From Ampelomyces quisqualis (lineage: Eukaryota > Ascomycota > Dothideomycetes > Pleosporales > Phaeosphaeriaceae): DNA of 64,000 nucleotides. Both the position numbers and the translations under genes were made by a program. The stretch's first letter is position 1, and each line of letters starts with the position of its first letter. Under the pieces are notes generated by a model. It did not search any database. It had not been told where the DNA came from and saw nothing but the letters and a program-made list of their open reading frames with translations. The stretch spans positions 1,054,001 through 1,118,000 of the forward strand of contig JAGTXZ010000005.1 in the NCBI GenBank assembly GCA_018398575.1, in the 5' to 3' direction. Positions 1 through 12,642 of this stretch are shown piece by piece.

Positions 1-3000
1 ATTTTCCGGGGCGTGCCCGGGTCGTCGACTTGAGAGTTATTCCACTTGCGATATGCGCGAAGTTTGCGCTTGATGGAGTACCGCTGAACGGGTAAGAGTG
101 TCCCCGTGAGGGGGTATGTGGGACTTTGGTCAGAAAGTTGAATGAGTTGTTCGAGGAATATGGCGTTTTCGGCTGTGATCAAGTTTTGGATAGCAGAGCT
201 TGTCAATTCGGTAGGAATGGAGCCGACAATATGTTCTGGTGCGATGTTCGGTGATGTTGGGTAATTTGCAAACTCTGCTTCGGATATTGCTATTTCCTCG
301 TCGCTGGGCGGCCAAGGTCGCGCGCGAGCTGAGCTCTTGAGAGCGCGGATTACTGCCGCGCGTTGCACGGGAAACACATGAGGTGGTACATAGCGGGGCC
401 GGAGGTATTTTGGCAAGGCATACATGAGCGTGTTGACACGAGCATGAACTTTCTGTACGTCTATGGCGTCGGTCGCAGGAAGTAATGGCAGGCACAGGTT
501 CGCTTGGAGGTCGCAACTTTGAGACGTGATTTGTGCGGGACTCGCCTCTTGAGTCGGTTGTGATTCTTCGAGGACTCCTGGCGACATCCCCGCCCTATGC
601 GTTTTAGGTACTGCCTGCACTGATACGATTACATCGCTCTGAAGTACTGTCGAAGCTTGGTCGTCTATAGCTAGTGAAGACCTCTCATTGCTGTCGTAAT
701 TCATTAACGTCGCCCTCTGTCCTTGATGTGAAGTAGGACTCACACTCGTGCCTCCATCAGCAAGCTTCTTGATCGGATCAGACCCACGTACTCTGCCCTT
801 TCCCTTCTTTGGGCTCACGATATTGCAAATTCGGCCTTTGTTGGCAGTGATCACTTGCCAGTCTTCAGGGACAAATTCGTACAGCGGATGTGGCCGTCCG
901 GTATCGCTAAGGTTCCAAACTTTGCCTGACTCTGGTGCAAGCCACTCTTTGCTTTCTGGGGTCTGGACTACCTGATCGAGTACCCATCGTGCCATTTCCA
1001 CCTTGTCAGACAGAATGCCCGTATCCGTCATCTTGCCGATCTCAACTTCAAACTTGCGCTTACCATCAACTTGTACTACGCATTTCATGGTTCGGGTGAG
1101 TCGCGGTATGATGTCGAGATCGGCTTTGGGGAACCCGGTAGCAAATACAGTAGCAGGCCTTGAACGGGAGCAATTATCGGCAGATTCTGAGCTGGGCATC
1201 GCAGTGAGCAGATGCCACGCTTCTTCTGCCACACCAGGAGCTATGGGGGCTACCATGCGAACGAGGTGCGCCAGCGAGTACCATTTGAGATATGGGGTGA
1301 CGACAGAAGAGTCGGGAGTGTCATGGATGGTGTTCGTTAGCGTCATGAGATCGCTCACGATAGTGTTAAGGGAGTACGTCTGCGAGTAAGACTCGTTGAC
1401 ACTTGCGATGGTCTGTTGCGTTTTGATCCACAGCTCATTGTCTTGCTGCGTGAGCGGCTCTAGCAAACTTTCCAGTGGCAATTCTTTCGGTACTTGGAGT
1501 GGTTTCAGTACATTCTTGTGTGCGAGATCAATCAAGATATCCATAAGCGTTGCGTCAGGGCTCACTGGAATCTCGAATGGGGCGAGGTCATCCTCGAGCA
1601 TCCATGAGGCAGTCGAAAGCCGCACGACACGTAACAGCCAACGTTGAACACCTTTGATCTTCCTCGAATCCCATTCTAGGACATCGCCTATTGGTGCTTG
1701 GAAAAGCATGTGGGCTCTTGTGGCATCAGCACCGTAGCTCGCAATTGTAGCACCTGGATCCACGCCGTTGTACTTGCTCTTGGACATCTTTTCGTAGCTG
1801 ACAGTAGGAATCAGTCCAGAGGATTTGATCCGTGGCATGGACGGGGTCGCCAAATCAAGCTCATCTGGCCGCAAGAATCGTCCATTCTCTGGGTTTGTGA
1901 ATGTCTCCCCATGGACCATTCCTTGTGTGATGAGTTGCTTGAAAGGCTCTCCATTGACAGATTTACCTTGCGGCCATGTAGAAGTTGATGCGAGGAACTT
2001 GGAAATGAACCGAGCATAGAGGAGATGCAGGATGGCATGTTCGACTCCACCAATATAGAGATCTACCGGCATACCCTCATTTGCGCTTTCAGGATTGACC
2101 ATGGCTGCTTCGTTATTGGGGTCCAAGAATCGGAAGAAGTACCAAGAAGAATCCATGAAAGTATCCATGGTGTCGGTTTCACGCTCTGCAGCCGAGCCAC
2201 ACTGCGGGCATTCAGTCTTCTTCCACGACTCATCCTGAGCCAAAGGATTGCCCTTTTTACCGTTGAAGAAGCCATCGGGGAAATTCGGCAATTCCACTGG
2301 CAGTTCATTTTCCGGTACTGGTACGGGCCCGCAGCTTTTGCAGTGTATGATGGGTATCGGAGTACCCCAGTACCGCTGTCGACTGATAAGCCAATCTCGA
2401 AGGCGCCAGTTCTCGGTCATCTTAGCGTGCTTTCCAGAGCTCTGTAGTGTTGCCACGACTTTTCGAGCTGCGTCTTCCGACTTCAAACCTGAAAACCCGT
2501 CGATGTCGGCGGCCACATATCCTCTGTCGGTCAAAGGCGTGTCTTCGTTGCTGCCTGGAACAAGTGGCGCAGGCGTTGTACCACTTTTATCAGTAACGAC
2601 AACCCTGATGGGATCCCCTCCAATATTTGCTCTCCAGAATGCGTGATCTCGCGCGTCATGCCCCGGTACTCCCATGACTGCTCCAGAACCATAGTCGTCC
2701 AGGACATATGGTGCAACATATACCGGTAGGACGGGCTCCACGCCAGGAACCTGTTCAGCCAGTGGATTGTGGGCCGTGACACTCGATATCAAGAATCCCT
2801 CCTTGGTGTCATGCGGCAGTCCTTTTGCGTGCTCGATGAAATCACGTAGCGATACATTTTCGAGGGCCTCCTGTTGAACAATTGGGTGGCCGAGGGAAAG
2901 GGCAATGTACTGTACACCAAACAAGGTGTCTGCCCTGGTAGTGAAGACTTCCAATGGATCGAGCTGTTGGCTGCTGGTAGTTGACGTGACACGGAAGCGA

Positions 3001-3872
3001 ATCTGGGCGCCTTCTGACTTTCCAATCCAGTTTCTCTGCATGGCGAGCACTTTCTCGGGCCACTTGCCATCCTTGGCCAAGGCAGCCAGATCCTTCAACA
3101 GAGGCTCCTGGTATTCCTTGATCTTCAAGAACCATTGCTTCAACATGATCTTCTCGACCTTGGCACCAGATCGCCAGGAGCGCCCATTGGCATCTACTTG
3201 TTCATTCGCGAGGACAGTCTCGTCAATGGGATCGTAATTTACGAGCGACTCGGCTTGGTAGGCAAGACCACGTTTGTGGAGCATGAGGAAGAGGCGCTGG
3301 GTGTGTTTGTAGAAGTTGGGATCGCAAGTTCGAATTTCCTACGTACACATCAGCCCCTCGTCTACCAGAAGTCGTGAGCGGCATACGCTATCCCAGTCCC
3401 AACGGCCGCCCATAACCTTCATCTGCGACTTCATGGCCTCGATATTCTGCAGAGTCCATTTTTCAGGATGTACACGTCGCTCGATGGCCGCATTTTCGGC
3501 GGGCAGACCGAATGCATCCCAACCGATGGGGTGCAGCACCTGGTAGCCCTGCATGTGCTTGAAGCGTGCCAGGACATCAGAGATGGTGTAGACGCGCAAA
3601 TGGCCAAGGTGCAGTGTGCCGGAGGGGTACGGGAACATGGGCAGGACATAGGCCTTTCCCTTGTGCGACTTACGCAAGGCGTTCCATTGGGGGTCCAGTT
3701 CGTCCCAGTGGGGCTGCCATTTTGCTGTGAGGGTCTCTATCCTCGCATCAGCGGCTCTTTGCTTCCTTTCGGCTGCAGATGCAGTCCAGAGTGAAGCTCT
3801 CCGGAGGCCTGGGTGAGCATGGCGGCCGAGAGCGCCCCGCCGGCACACACGCTGCAGACTGAAGCGCACCAT
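1..3872 (-). CDS. NAM2: Mitochondrial leucyl-tRNA synthetase, 3' end beyond window
   Basis: Class Ia synthetase that charges mitochondrial tRNA-Leu. Exon 1 is 3872..3387, a 48-nt intron is 3386..3339, and exon 2 runs from 3338 to the window edge in one open frame. The N-terminus is basic and Arg-rich, fitting a mitochondrial presequence. The HIGH-type motif HLGHL is at about residues 88-92 and KMSKS at about 679-683 (near position 1785). The stretch between holds the editing/insertion region and recognisable tRNA synthetase blocks, and the usual C-terminal domain ends near residue 1008 (about position 800). The frame stays open for about 265 more codons and does not stop in the window, which is unusual for the family. 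ATG 3872 is the first in-frame ATG, while 3875 is only GTG. The gene is divergent from the permease at 4194. Identity is certain; the role of the extension is unknown. Confidence 0.93.
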
Positions 3873-4193
3873 CACCCAGGCGCGTGCGCATGTCGTGCAC
3901 GAGAGAAAGTCGGAGGAGGCATGGTGCGTGTGCTCGCATCAAGCTCACGTGCCAAGCTTTGAGGCTCGCCATTTTCGGGTAGCTCAGGCTCCTTCAGCCG
4001 AAACGGGCACTAGTCCGACAACCTCACAGCAGCCTGCGGTCCTGCGCATTCGACCTGACCACGTGCATTCACTCACCGCTGCTCCTCGCGCTCGTAAACG
4101 GGCAGTCTATGCGGTTTGCCGTGCAATGACAGTGCAATTGTCCATGGCTGCCAAAGACGTCTGCTGCCGGTAATTCTCTCCTCCTGCCGCACC
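3873..4193. promoter_or_regulatory. Shared divergent promoter, LeuRS / amino-acid permease
   Basis: These 321 bases separate the two start codons, so they must hold both promoters and 5' leaders. An ATG at 4116 is in frame with the permease and could add 26 residues; I preferred 4194 because it has the fungal ACCATGG context. No TATA box or TGACTC site is visible. Confidence 0.5.
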
Positions 4194-6108
4194 ATGGCCG
4201 GCCGCTACTCGAACCTCCCTCCGCCGACTCGCGACTCGCTCGAGCTTGCTTCGCTGGCCTCCTCGTCGCACCCGTCGCGCAGAACCTCGCAGGAGTCCTC
4301 GGCCTCAGGCGCGCCTTCCTCGCGAAGACTGTCGTTCGACGACGAGGATCCCCTCTCCGAACTGAACCCTGCCGGCCACGACCATCGGCCGCGCCGCAAT
4401 CGCTCGTACAGCGTGTCCTCTGCCTTTGACTTTGCGCCCAACCTGTTCCCGCTCTCCAGCACTGCCCAGGGCTACACTGCGCTCGGGGCACCCTCGAACC
4501 CTGCCCTCGGCCCGTCGAACGCGCTCCATGGCGGCTCGTTGGAGAAGAACAAGAGCTTGACCTACCTCAACGGGCTGTCGCTAGTGGTCGGGCTCATCAT
4601 CGGAAGTGGCATCTTCTCGTCGCCGTCACAGGTAAACAAGAATGCCGGGTCGCCCGGCGCGTCGCTCATAGTTTGGGTGGTCGCCGGCGTCCTTGCGTGG
4701 ACAGGTGCGGCCAGCTACGCGGAGCTCGGGGGCGCCATACCATTGAACGGTGGCGCGCAAGTCTACCTTTCCAAGATTTTCGGCGAGTGGGCCGGGTTTC
4801 TGTTCACGTGGTGCGCGGTCGTCGTGCTGAAGCCGGGCTCAGCAGCCATCATCGCCATTATTTTTGGAGAATATCTTGTGCACGCAATAATTGGCGCCGA
4901 AGCCGTAGACGCGAGCACGTGGTTGACCAAGGGCGTGGCGCTGGTGGGACTCGTACTCGTCACGCTACTGAATTGTGCATCGACCAAGCTAGGCACGCGA
5001 AGCGCTGATGTCTTCATGTTCTTGAAGTTTGTTGCGCTGTTGGGCGTGACAGCGATAGGAATCGTGGTTGCAGTGACGGGACTCTCATACAAAGGAGAAG
5101 CAAACACAGACTGGAAGAACCGCGGCTGGTTCGAGGACACCAACACGAACGTCAGCAACTGGGCTGTAGCGCTCTACGCCGGATTGTGGGCGTTCGATGG
5201 CTGGGACAACGTAAGTCCAACTTGAACATCTCGCCAGTAGTCTTCACTAACATGACTAGGTTAATTATGTCACCGCAGAGTTCAAGAACCCGGCACGCGA
5301 CCTGCCCCGCGTGATTCATACCTCACTGCCCCTCGTCATCCTTTGCTACATGTTAGCCAACATATCCTACTTCCTCGTCCTTCCCACTAGCGTCATCGAA
5401 TCCACCAACACCGTTGCTGTAGCATTCGGCTCGCAAGTCTTCGGTCCTGTCGGCTCCTTGATTCTCGCACTGTTCGTCTCGGGATCATGCTTCGGAGCAC
5501 TCAACGCCACCACATTCACATCCGGCCGACTTGTCTATGCTGCAGGTAAAGAAGGCTATTTGCCCGGCATCTTTGCTAATATTGGTCTTGGTAAGAGCCA
5601 TAAAGCCATTCGCCTGCACACAATCAATGCAGGCACAAGCAAGAGCAAAATTCCACGGAAATGTGTAGACTGGTTCGCCGACGCCGATGCTGGCTTTTTC
5701 TTCACGCCCATCTCCGCTATGGTGCTCAACGCCGCACTCACCGCAGTATACATTCTGATCGGCTCCTTCGATACGCTCGTCACATTCTACGGTGTCGCAG
5801 GGTATACCTTCTACTTCCAGACTGTACTCGGTCTGATCATCTTGCGCGTCCGGGAACCAGATCTCGAACGCCCTTACAAGACGTGGATCACCACACCCAT
5901 AATCTTCTGCTGTGTCAGCTTGTTTCTGCTCTCGCGAGCAGTGTTTGCAGAGCCAGTACAAACGCTCCTCGTCGTAGCGTTCATGGTTGTAGGCCTAGTA
6001 ATATGGTTCGCATGGGTAGGTCGACGCCGCGGCATAGAAAAGCAAAGATTCCAACAAAGCCCGAACGAGAAAATCGGCTGGAAGTTTTGGAAAAGATGGA
6101 ATAGTTGA
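4194..6108 (+). CDS. APC-superfamily amino-acid permease, LAT/Mup1-like
   Basis: Predicted plasma-membrane amino-acid transporter of 621 residues. Exons are 4194..5210 and 5260..6108, with a 49-nt intron. The first ~115 residues are Ser/Pro/Arg-rich and cytosolic. TM1 then carries the unwound substrate motif GSGIFSSP, followed by about 11 further hydrophobic segments. GWDNVNYVTAEF, formed across the splice junction, matches the LAT/xCT consensus for TM6 and the following loop, and so favours the L-type/high-affinity methionine permease branch over the yeast AAT group. A segment at 5591..5668 (78 nt, GTAAGA...TAG, a multiple of three) lies in the TM8-TM9 loop and could be a further intron; without it the protein has 595 residues. 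Substrate cannot be told from sequence. It converges on the seven-TM gene downstream. Confidence 0.85.
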
Positions 6109-7384
6109 AAGGTAGCCGTCACCAATATCCAGCAATGTTGTACATCCATGAACGAAAATCGAAAAACGCATCATTTGATTACACGCATCACTTGGAACAC
6201 CCTGCACACACACCTACCTCGCGTCTTCATCATCGCCTCAAGTACCCCTGGTACCCCACCTCAACATCACTCACCCCACACATGCAAGCAAGCCCACCTA
6301 TCTATTTGTCACTCACCCACAACCCCCCACCTCCTTGCCCGTCCCCACACAGTGGCACACACCCGTTAATCGTTCACCACGCCCACCCCCCAACGCCCGC
6401 GTCCCCGCAACCTCCCTGTCCGCTGTCCGACGAACGAGCAAGGACCCGGGATCAGGGGCCGGGGCCGGGGCCGAGAGAAAAAAATTGAACGCTGAGATCA
6501 AATGCATGGATTATGCATGTTGATGTAGATACAGGCTTTGTGGGACTTGTTTGCTGCAAGGGACTTTTGGAGGGAGAGAGTGAATTGCAGTGAGGCAGGG
6601 GGTGTAAAAAGGATTTGGAATAAAGATTTTGTGCTAGGGTGGGTGGGATGGATGGTAGGATGTTGTGCTTTAGATGCGTGGTCGTGGGTGGGTTGACGTT
6701 GGAAGAGCAGCGACGCAGCGTGATGGTCATGGGGGTTTAGAGCGGTTCATCTTTCATGACGTGGCATTGGTTTTTTTAAAACCACAGTTATGGATGGATT
6801 GCCATCATGCGGAGCAACAGTGTTTGGGAACAAAAAGGGGGTTGGTTGTAGTCAGGGTGTTGCTGTCAAAGGCGGTTTACGACAATTTGTTCTGTTGTGT
6901 TCTCTCAAGGCAAGTGCGACGACGGCGTGAGATGCTAGATACAGGAAAATGGCGTATGGAGATGCTCGTCAACGCGTAATACGCGAAATCGCTAGGATAG
7001 GAGGAAGAAACGTGTTTGGTACATGATGGGGATGGGGGAGATGAAAGGAATGTGTATGCTCCCTCGCAGCACGTGTGTGGTCGTTGAGCAGAGTGAATAG
7101 GAATGTTGGAATCGACACGAAAAGCCACAAGCACAGCGTAGGGGCTTTTCCGTCAAGGTGAAGCGCTGATGTGGCTCGGGTAGTGTTGTTGTGTGACAGA
7201 AACGGAAAGATGAAACCGAAACTGTTACCAAATGTCTAACGCCAGTCAAGTCAGCCGCCCTGCAGGGCCCAACCAAAACTACCCAGAAAAGGAAATTTGG
7301 ACGGCTTTTAATCGTACAGCGGCTTTCGCCGGACCACATCTATCAATAGCAATATTTCATGATACGTCTCGTCTCGCTTCAGCT
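6109..7384. other. Convergent intergenic region, no gene seen
   Basis: About 1.28 kb between the 3' ends of two convergent genes. It has a C-rich stretch around 6300-6420, a short GGGGCC tandem repeat at about 6455-6474 and T/G-rich sequence after 6530. All open frames are short and lack recognisable motifs. Confidence 0.5.
6455..6474. repeat. Short GGGGCC tandem repeat
   Basis: Three near-perfect copies of the hexamer GGGGCC in the convergent 3' region. It is not coding. Confidence 0.6.
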
Positions 7385-9584
7385 TCAGATCCAGCCATTG
7401 GGTGGAGGGCTGCGAGACATTGTCCCAGCGCCTAGAGGTATCCGCGCAGTCGGAGATGGAGCACGGCGAGCCGATGCGGGGGTTGTAGGCGATGCTAAAG
7501 GTCTGATTGGAGTGATTGGGTTCATGTGCAGACCAGAAATGGCGGAAATGGGGCTTTGCGCAAGTGGCGAACGCGGGGGTATGGCGGGCAGAACCTTTTG
7601 GCGCTGAGACTGAAGATGAGCGCTGCTGTTTTGTGATGGGGTAATAGGGAACGCTGGGGTCCTGGCAGGGCTCGGTAGTTGAATGCGGACAGGTGGAGTG
7701 GGGAATTGGCTGGGAGTGGGGACTTCGTCCGGTGTTGTGTCTCGCGAAGATGGAGCTTGGAGTGGAAGACCCAGCGATTCACCGCTCAGATCTGTCGCGC
7801 CCCGCTGTAGTTGTGGAACACTAGGCTCTGGAGACTCCAGACTGTGTTCTACTTGAGTGTATTTGGCCGCCGCAAGTGTAGCAGGTGCAAGGGAAAATCG
7901 GAGACCGATCTGAACTGTTGCGCTGCTGTCTGTGCTTCGGTCGCGGCGGTGCATCTCTGCGAAGAGAGGTCGTGGTTTGGTCAAGAAGTCGAAAGCCTCA
8001 CTGACATTGGTGATGGATCCTCTTCTAGTTAGGCGTCGGAGAGCAAGTTTCGAAACTATGGATTCCCCTTGAGGGGTATTGGGGTCGTATACGGTTGCTG
8101 GTAAGCGAGGGACTTCCTCCGCGCGCGTTGGGAAGAGCGAGTAACCTCGTTGATTTCTGTCTTGGGCTGGTGATGCCACTTGAGCATCTGCAACATCAGG
8201 AGGCAATGGCCATTTTGTAGGATCGATTGGGCTGTATGGCTTTATCGAATTTGGCGTCAAGACCCGCTCCGGTCTTTGAAAATACTCGGGGTCGAAATCG
8301 AGACGGTTCTTCTCTGGGCCTACATCGATCAGTCCCTGGCTACTTGATGGTCCAATGCCACCTTGTAATCCCATAGGACCACTGATGCTCATTTCTAGGT
8401 CGCTCGGGCCAAAGAAGCGGATCTTTGGTCGCTGCTGCTTCCTCGGAGCTTTCATGTCTTCAATCGGTCGAATGACCATGCGTGTAGCGTTCGTGCGGAG
8501 GAAGAGATGGAAGAATGTGATGACGAGCCCGGTCGCGAAGAGGGAGATTTCGGCCACTCGAGCGCTGGCTAAAGCGTTCATGAAATCTCTTCGGAGAGAC
8601 TGAATTTCGACTGGCATAACCAGAATCTTGATATGGTTAGATGTCATATTTAGAACTGCTATGCTGTTGCACTTACGTAGAGCAAGGCTACTACCAGCAG
8701 ATAGTAGGACACACGTGAGGCGGAGACCCGCTCGTTGTGATCCACATTGGACGTCCTCATCAGCTGGATACTGATGATAGCAGCCAGAAGCAGACAGAAG
8801 AAGACCATGATGGATAGGATGGCGAGCGTAAGAACGTCGTATCGCATCGGAAACCAGATGAGGCTGCCGAAGCATCGGTTGTACATCGGCCAGGCAATTG
8901 TGGGAATCCATGTCAGCAAGAGCAGGAACGACACTACCGCAATGCAGATGGCCGTATTCCATTTTCCGCGTGGTGCAAATCGCTCAGTTCTGACCGATCT
9001 CCAAGCCATTTCGATGCCGAAAACCATGGTAATATATCCAACTACGAAGATGGCTGCGCGAATTAGCTTCCATGGCGGTTTTTGTGATTTCTCACACGTA
9101 CCTGGGAGGGTGATCATTGATAGTCCTCGACATTGGTTAGACAATACACTATGAAGAGATGTACTCTGCACTGCTACAAAGATAATTTGTTGTAGTCCCG
9201 CACCGCTGGCCAGCGCTAGTGGGAAAGTGTCGGCGGGATGGACATTGTGAAGAGCATTGAAGCGCCTGCCGACTGTCAGTTGCTGCCCCCGGGTTACAAC
9301 TAGTCTACTCACTTGTTTCTGAGCGTAACCTGTAGTGCAGCCGCTCTTCTTGCGTCGGACACGATTCGATGGACCGTTAACAAAACCAAGGCCAGACTGA
9401 ACACTCCTACGGTAAGATGCATTGTGCGCAACGTCTGCACTTGTTGCAGCTGCAAACTAGCGATCAGCCCCCGGGTGCCGTTTGTTGCTGTCCATGAACC
9501 TTCTCGAGCGGCCGAGGCGTTGAGGGTCAAATTGAAGTGCGACCGCGCATCGAGTCGAGGGAATTGAGCGTGCCATGCTTCCAT
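7385..9584 (-). CDS. Orphan seven-TM (receptor-like) membrane protein
   Basis: Four exons: 9584..9313, 9265..9102, 9053..8677 and 8626..7385, giving 684 residues. Introns are 47, 48 and 50 nt. The 48-nt intron (9101..9054, GTACGT, GCTAAT branch, GCGCAG) is in frame, so it would be missed by ORF finding; its removal restores a continuous TM3. The N-terminus carries N-glycosylation sequons (NLT, NAS, NGT). Seven hydrophobic segments lie between about residues 54 and 310: TM1 at about 54-76, and TM6/TM7 around the last splice site. The remaining ~370 residues are a polar, Pro/Ser/Thr-rich tail with many SP/TP sites and no domain I recognise. The topology fits a fungal GPCR-like protein, but I see no Pth11 CFEM, Git3 or opsin signature. 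The start is the first ATG; the frame opens at a GTG 15 nt upstream. Confidence 0.75.
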
Positions 9585-11230
9585 CTTGCCAGCTCCCACA
9601 ACAAGTTTACAAGAAGTGAAAGGGTCTTCGCTGGTAACCAGCAGCGGTCTACCAAAAGATGTCGTTTAGGTATTCATGAGTCCGTTGACGTCGAAAAAGA
9701 GAGTAACCAGCTCAGCGACAATCAAGATGTGCCTGAACCTGCCAGCAGAACGAAAGAAGGGAAAAGAGCGTGGGTGACAGACGCACGACACGGGGTCGGG
9801 TATGAGACGCCAAATAGTATATGAAGAAACTAACAGAGACGTGCCAGTAGCGCACAGTTTCGGGACAACGGTCCTGAGGCGTCTGTCAACCCATTTGCTG
9901 CAGAGGCAGCATTGGCAGCATTCGTTCATACTACAGGCCGTATGCTCGCCAAGGCTGGGGTTTCAACCATGCGAGCCGCCCATGACCTAGTTAGTCTGGG
10001 CAGCGGAAGCATTGAACCCGTTCAGGCACCATCGTATTGAGGTCTTGCGCGCTGCCGCAGCTCCGAAGTGGAGATCTGACCTGCATTGAACCTGTTCCCA
10101 CGAACGTCATGGCGGTTGCTCTAACGATCAAGACATGCTGCCGTTTGACTTGCGAAGTCTTCATGCCAATCGAACGTCTGCAATGTTGTATGCTAACTCG
10201 AGAGGCCGGTTAGAGGTATCGCCTTGAATCAACAAGTTGCTTTCTTGCTGCAGTTGCAACAAGCTAGATGCGGGCGTAAGGTCGGTGGTTGTGGTTGTCG
10301 AGTAAGCCGACCAGGTTTCTGATGCTCGGTGGGTTTGGAAGTGCCGCAGGTTCTCGCTTGAACCCTGTACGAGACACGGAGAACTCGAGATGCATGCCAG
10401 CCACAACCGCCCGCGGCGAATGCATGCATGTGCGCGCCACTTATAGCTAGTCGCGTAATGCAGTAGCTGGCGAGTTCAACAAAAGGTATTGAGAAGCGTG
10501 ACGCCTGTATCAGAAGTTGCGGGCTAGGTTCGGTTGGCTTCACTTGAACCGCTTCCCACCTCTTGCGCTGCTTGCAAGGCTTCCATTGGAAAGGATAACC
10601 TGGATAGATCCAACGCGGCGCAGTACGAACTGCATCTGCAGACTTGTGTGGAGAAGATGTTCGCGATGACACTGTTCTATTGGGTGTCTAGCATTTGCTC
10701 GAGCAGGTGTAGGTAGAAGAAGCTCACAGCTAATCTGCATAACTACAAGAGCCGAATACACCACCTCAGATGGCATACATTGCAAGTAAGTGGATAGGCC
10801 GATTACAGCTGACGCGGTGTTGAACTATGGCGGCCCGAAAATGGGCACCTATGGGTTGCTGCACAATGAATGGTCGTCTCATATGGGCCGGATCGACGTG
10901 ATGCCAAGTGGGCCTGCAAGGTTACGGGATGCGCGAGATGAGCTTTATGCAGCAGGTTTGGTACGACCATGCTCTGAAGTTGATCTGCAACTCGTCAGCA
11001 GCGATGCGACAAGGCATGATGCCGCCACTTTGACGCCTTCCAGAATATTGCTGATCCGGCTTGAAGAACAGAAGCGCTAATGCGGAGCAAGTATATTGAC
11101 TAATTATACCACAGTATGTTGAAGTTTTGTGGACGGGTATCTGTGTGGAGTGGGAATTGTTTGACGGAACAGTACACTGAATGTCGCGTCAAATCTGCAG
11201 CCCGCGCCATGTTCTCATACTCGGCTGCAT
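9585..11230. other. Upstream region of seven-TM gene, no gene seen
   Basis: About 1.65 kb lies between the seven-TM start and the SER1 stop, both on the minus strand. Open frames up to 147 codons occur on the minus strand (10229..10672) but have no family resemblance, membrane pattern or splice structure. It probably holds the seven-TM promoter. Confidence 0.45.
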
Positions 11231-12642
11231 CTAGGCGGATTTTGCAAACTCGTCCAGGTACGCAACAAGTAGTTTCACTCCGTTTAGTGATACAGCATTA
11301 TCTGTCAAGGCAAAATAGGTTAGCTCAATCGGTTAAAAGAACGCTCACCTGTCCAATCTCAGAAGAAACGTGGCGCACATGCGTTTACTGGTACGCACAG
11401 GCATAGCAGCACTATGCTGAGGCATGGTCACTTACAGTTGCTGGCACGGATACCCCCCACACTACGATGGCCCTTGAGACCGAGCAGGCCCTTCTTTTCT
11501 GCACCTGCAAGGAAAGCCTTTTCTTTATCCGCGTCTCCACCATTTACCCTGAAGCAGATGTTCATCCTGCTACGCACAGACTTGTCCGGTACGACGCGAT
11601 ACACGTCAGGATATCTCTCAATGGCCTCGTAGATCAGACGGGCCTTCTCATCTGAGACTTCTTCCTGCCCGCCAATGCGTTTGGTGCCGAAAGAGTCGAC
11701 TAGTCCAGCCATGACTTGACCGGCAACCCAGACATCAAAAATAGGGAGTGTGTTGTAAAGCGAGTTGTTCTTCGCAATGGTAGGATAGTCGAGGACGATA
11801 GGGCCGACAGACAAGTTGAGTTCTCTCAATAGGTCTGGCGACGCCGGTGTTGAGTGAGGCGGCAGAAGCGATTTCCGTATGATGACGATAGCAATACCAG
11901 TGTTGCCGATGTTCTTTTGAGCGCCTCCAAAAATGACCGCATACTTGCTTACGTCCACCTTGCGGGAGATGAAATTGGAGGACATGTCGGCGCATACGAG
12001 CGGAGCATCATGACCCTCGAGGCTTCTGGGGAAGGAAGGAAACTCGACACCATCGACAGTCTCGTTGTCGCAGAAGTAGACGAGGGCAGGTCCGCCGGCA
12101 GCCCGGGGCGTGAGGCTCCACTGATCCTCCGAAGGGATCTTGCCGAACTTGCCATGGTTTGCCTTGCGCGCATCGGCTGCTATGTTGACGTGCTTTGCGC
12201 CAATGAGACGTGACGCTTCTTGCGACGCCTTTAGCGACCATGACCCTGTGACGAGATAGTCGAGCTTAAGCTCCTCGTCCACGACCCTGCGCAGCCTCTT
12301 CAACACCTCCTCCTTGTTGTCGCCCACGTCGTGTGCAATCTTGGCACGCTTCTTCTCTACCCATATCGAGACGAGGTTGTACACGGTGGCGCTGAACTCG
12401 CCGCTGCCGCCGCTTTGGAGGAAGAGGATGTCGTAGTCGTCGGGGATGTCGAGCAGCGTGGACAGCGCCTGTTTCGTGTGGGCGAGGATCTCGTTGGCCT
12501 CTGGGGAGCGGTGGGAGATCTCGCAGAGGCCAATGCCCTTGTCCTTGTAGTTTAGAAGCACCTCGGCGGCCTTCTCCAGCACGGGGGTGGGGAGAGGCGC
12601 GGGGCCAGCGCCAAAGTAGTGGACATGGGAACGTTGGACCAT
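11231..12642 (-). CDS. SER1: Phosphoserine aminotransferase
   Basis: PLP enzyme of the phosphorylated serine pathway, converting 3-phosphohydroxypyruvate and glutamate to phosphoserine and 2-oxoglutarate. Exons are 12642..11436 and 11301..11231, giving 425 residues. The 134-nt intron has a GTAAGT donor, a GAGCTAAC branch and TTGACAG; without it the protein would end early, inside the conserved C-terminal GGIRAS motif. The start MVQRSHVHYFGAGPAPLP is typical of the family. GGAQKNIGNTG carries the PLP lysine, and KGHRSVGGIRAS is the family's C-terminal substrate-binding motif. The minus frame stays open for 179 codons upstream of this ATG, but that part has no similarity and is taken as leader and promoter. 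The gene is divergent from LYS4. Confidence 0.95.

Noticed and set aside
10229..10672. 147-codon minus ORF in the seven-TM upstream region
   Set aside because: Random-looking composition and no supporting motif.
11305..11370. tRNA-like sequence (TAGCTCAATCGGTTA resembling a D-arm, then a T-loop-like stretch)
   Set aside because: It lies inside the last SER1 intron and supplies its GAGCTAAC branch site on the minus strand. No acceptor stem or full cloverleaf can be paired.
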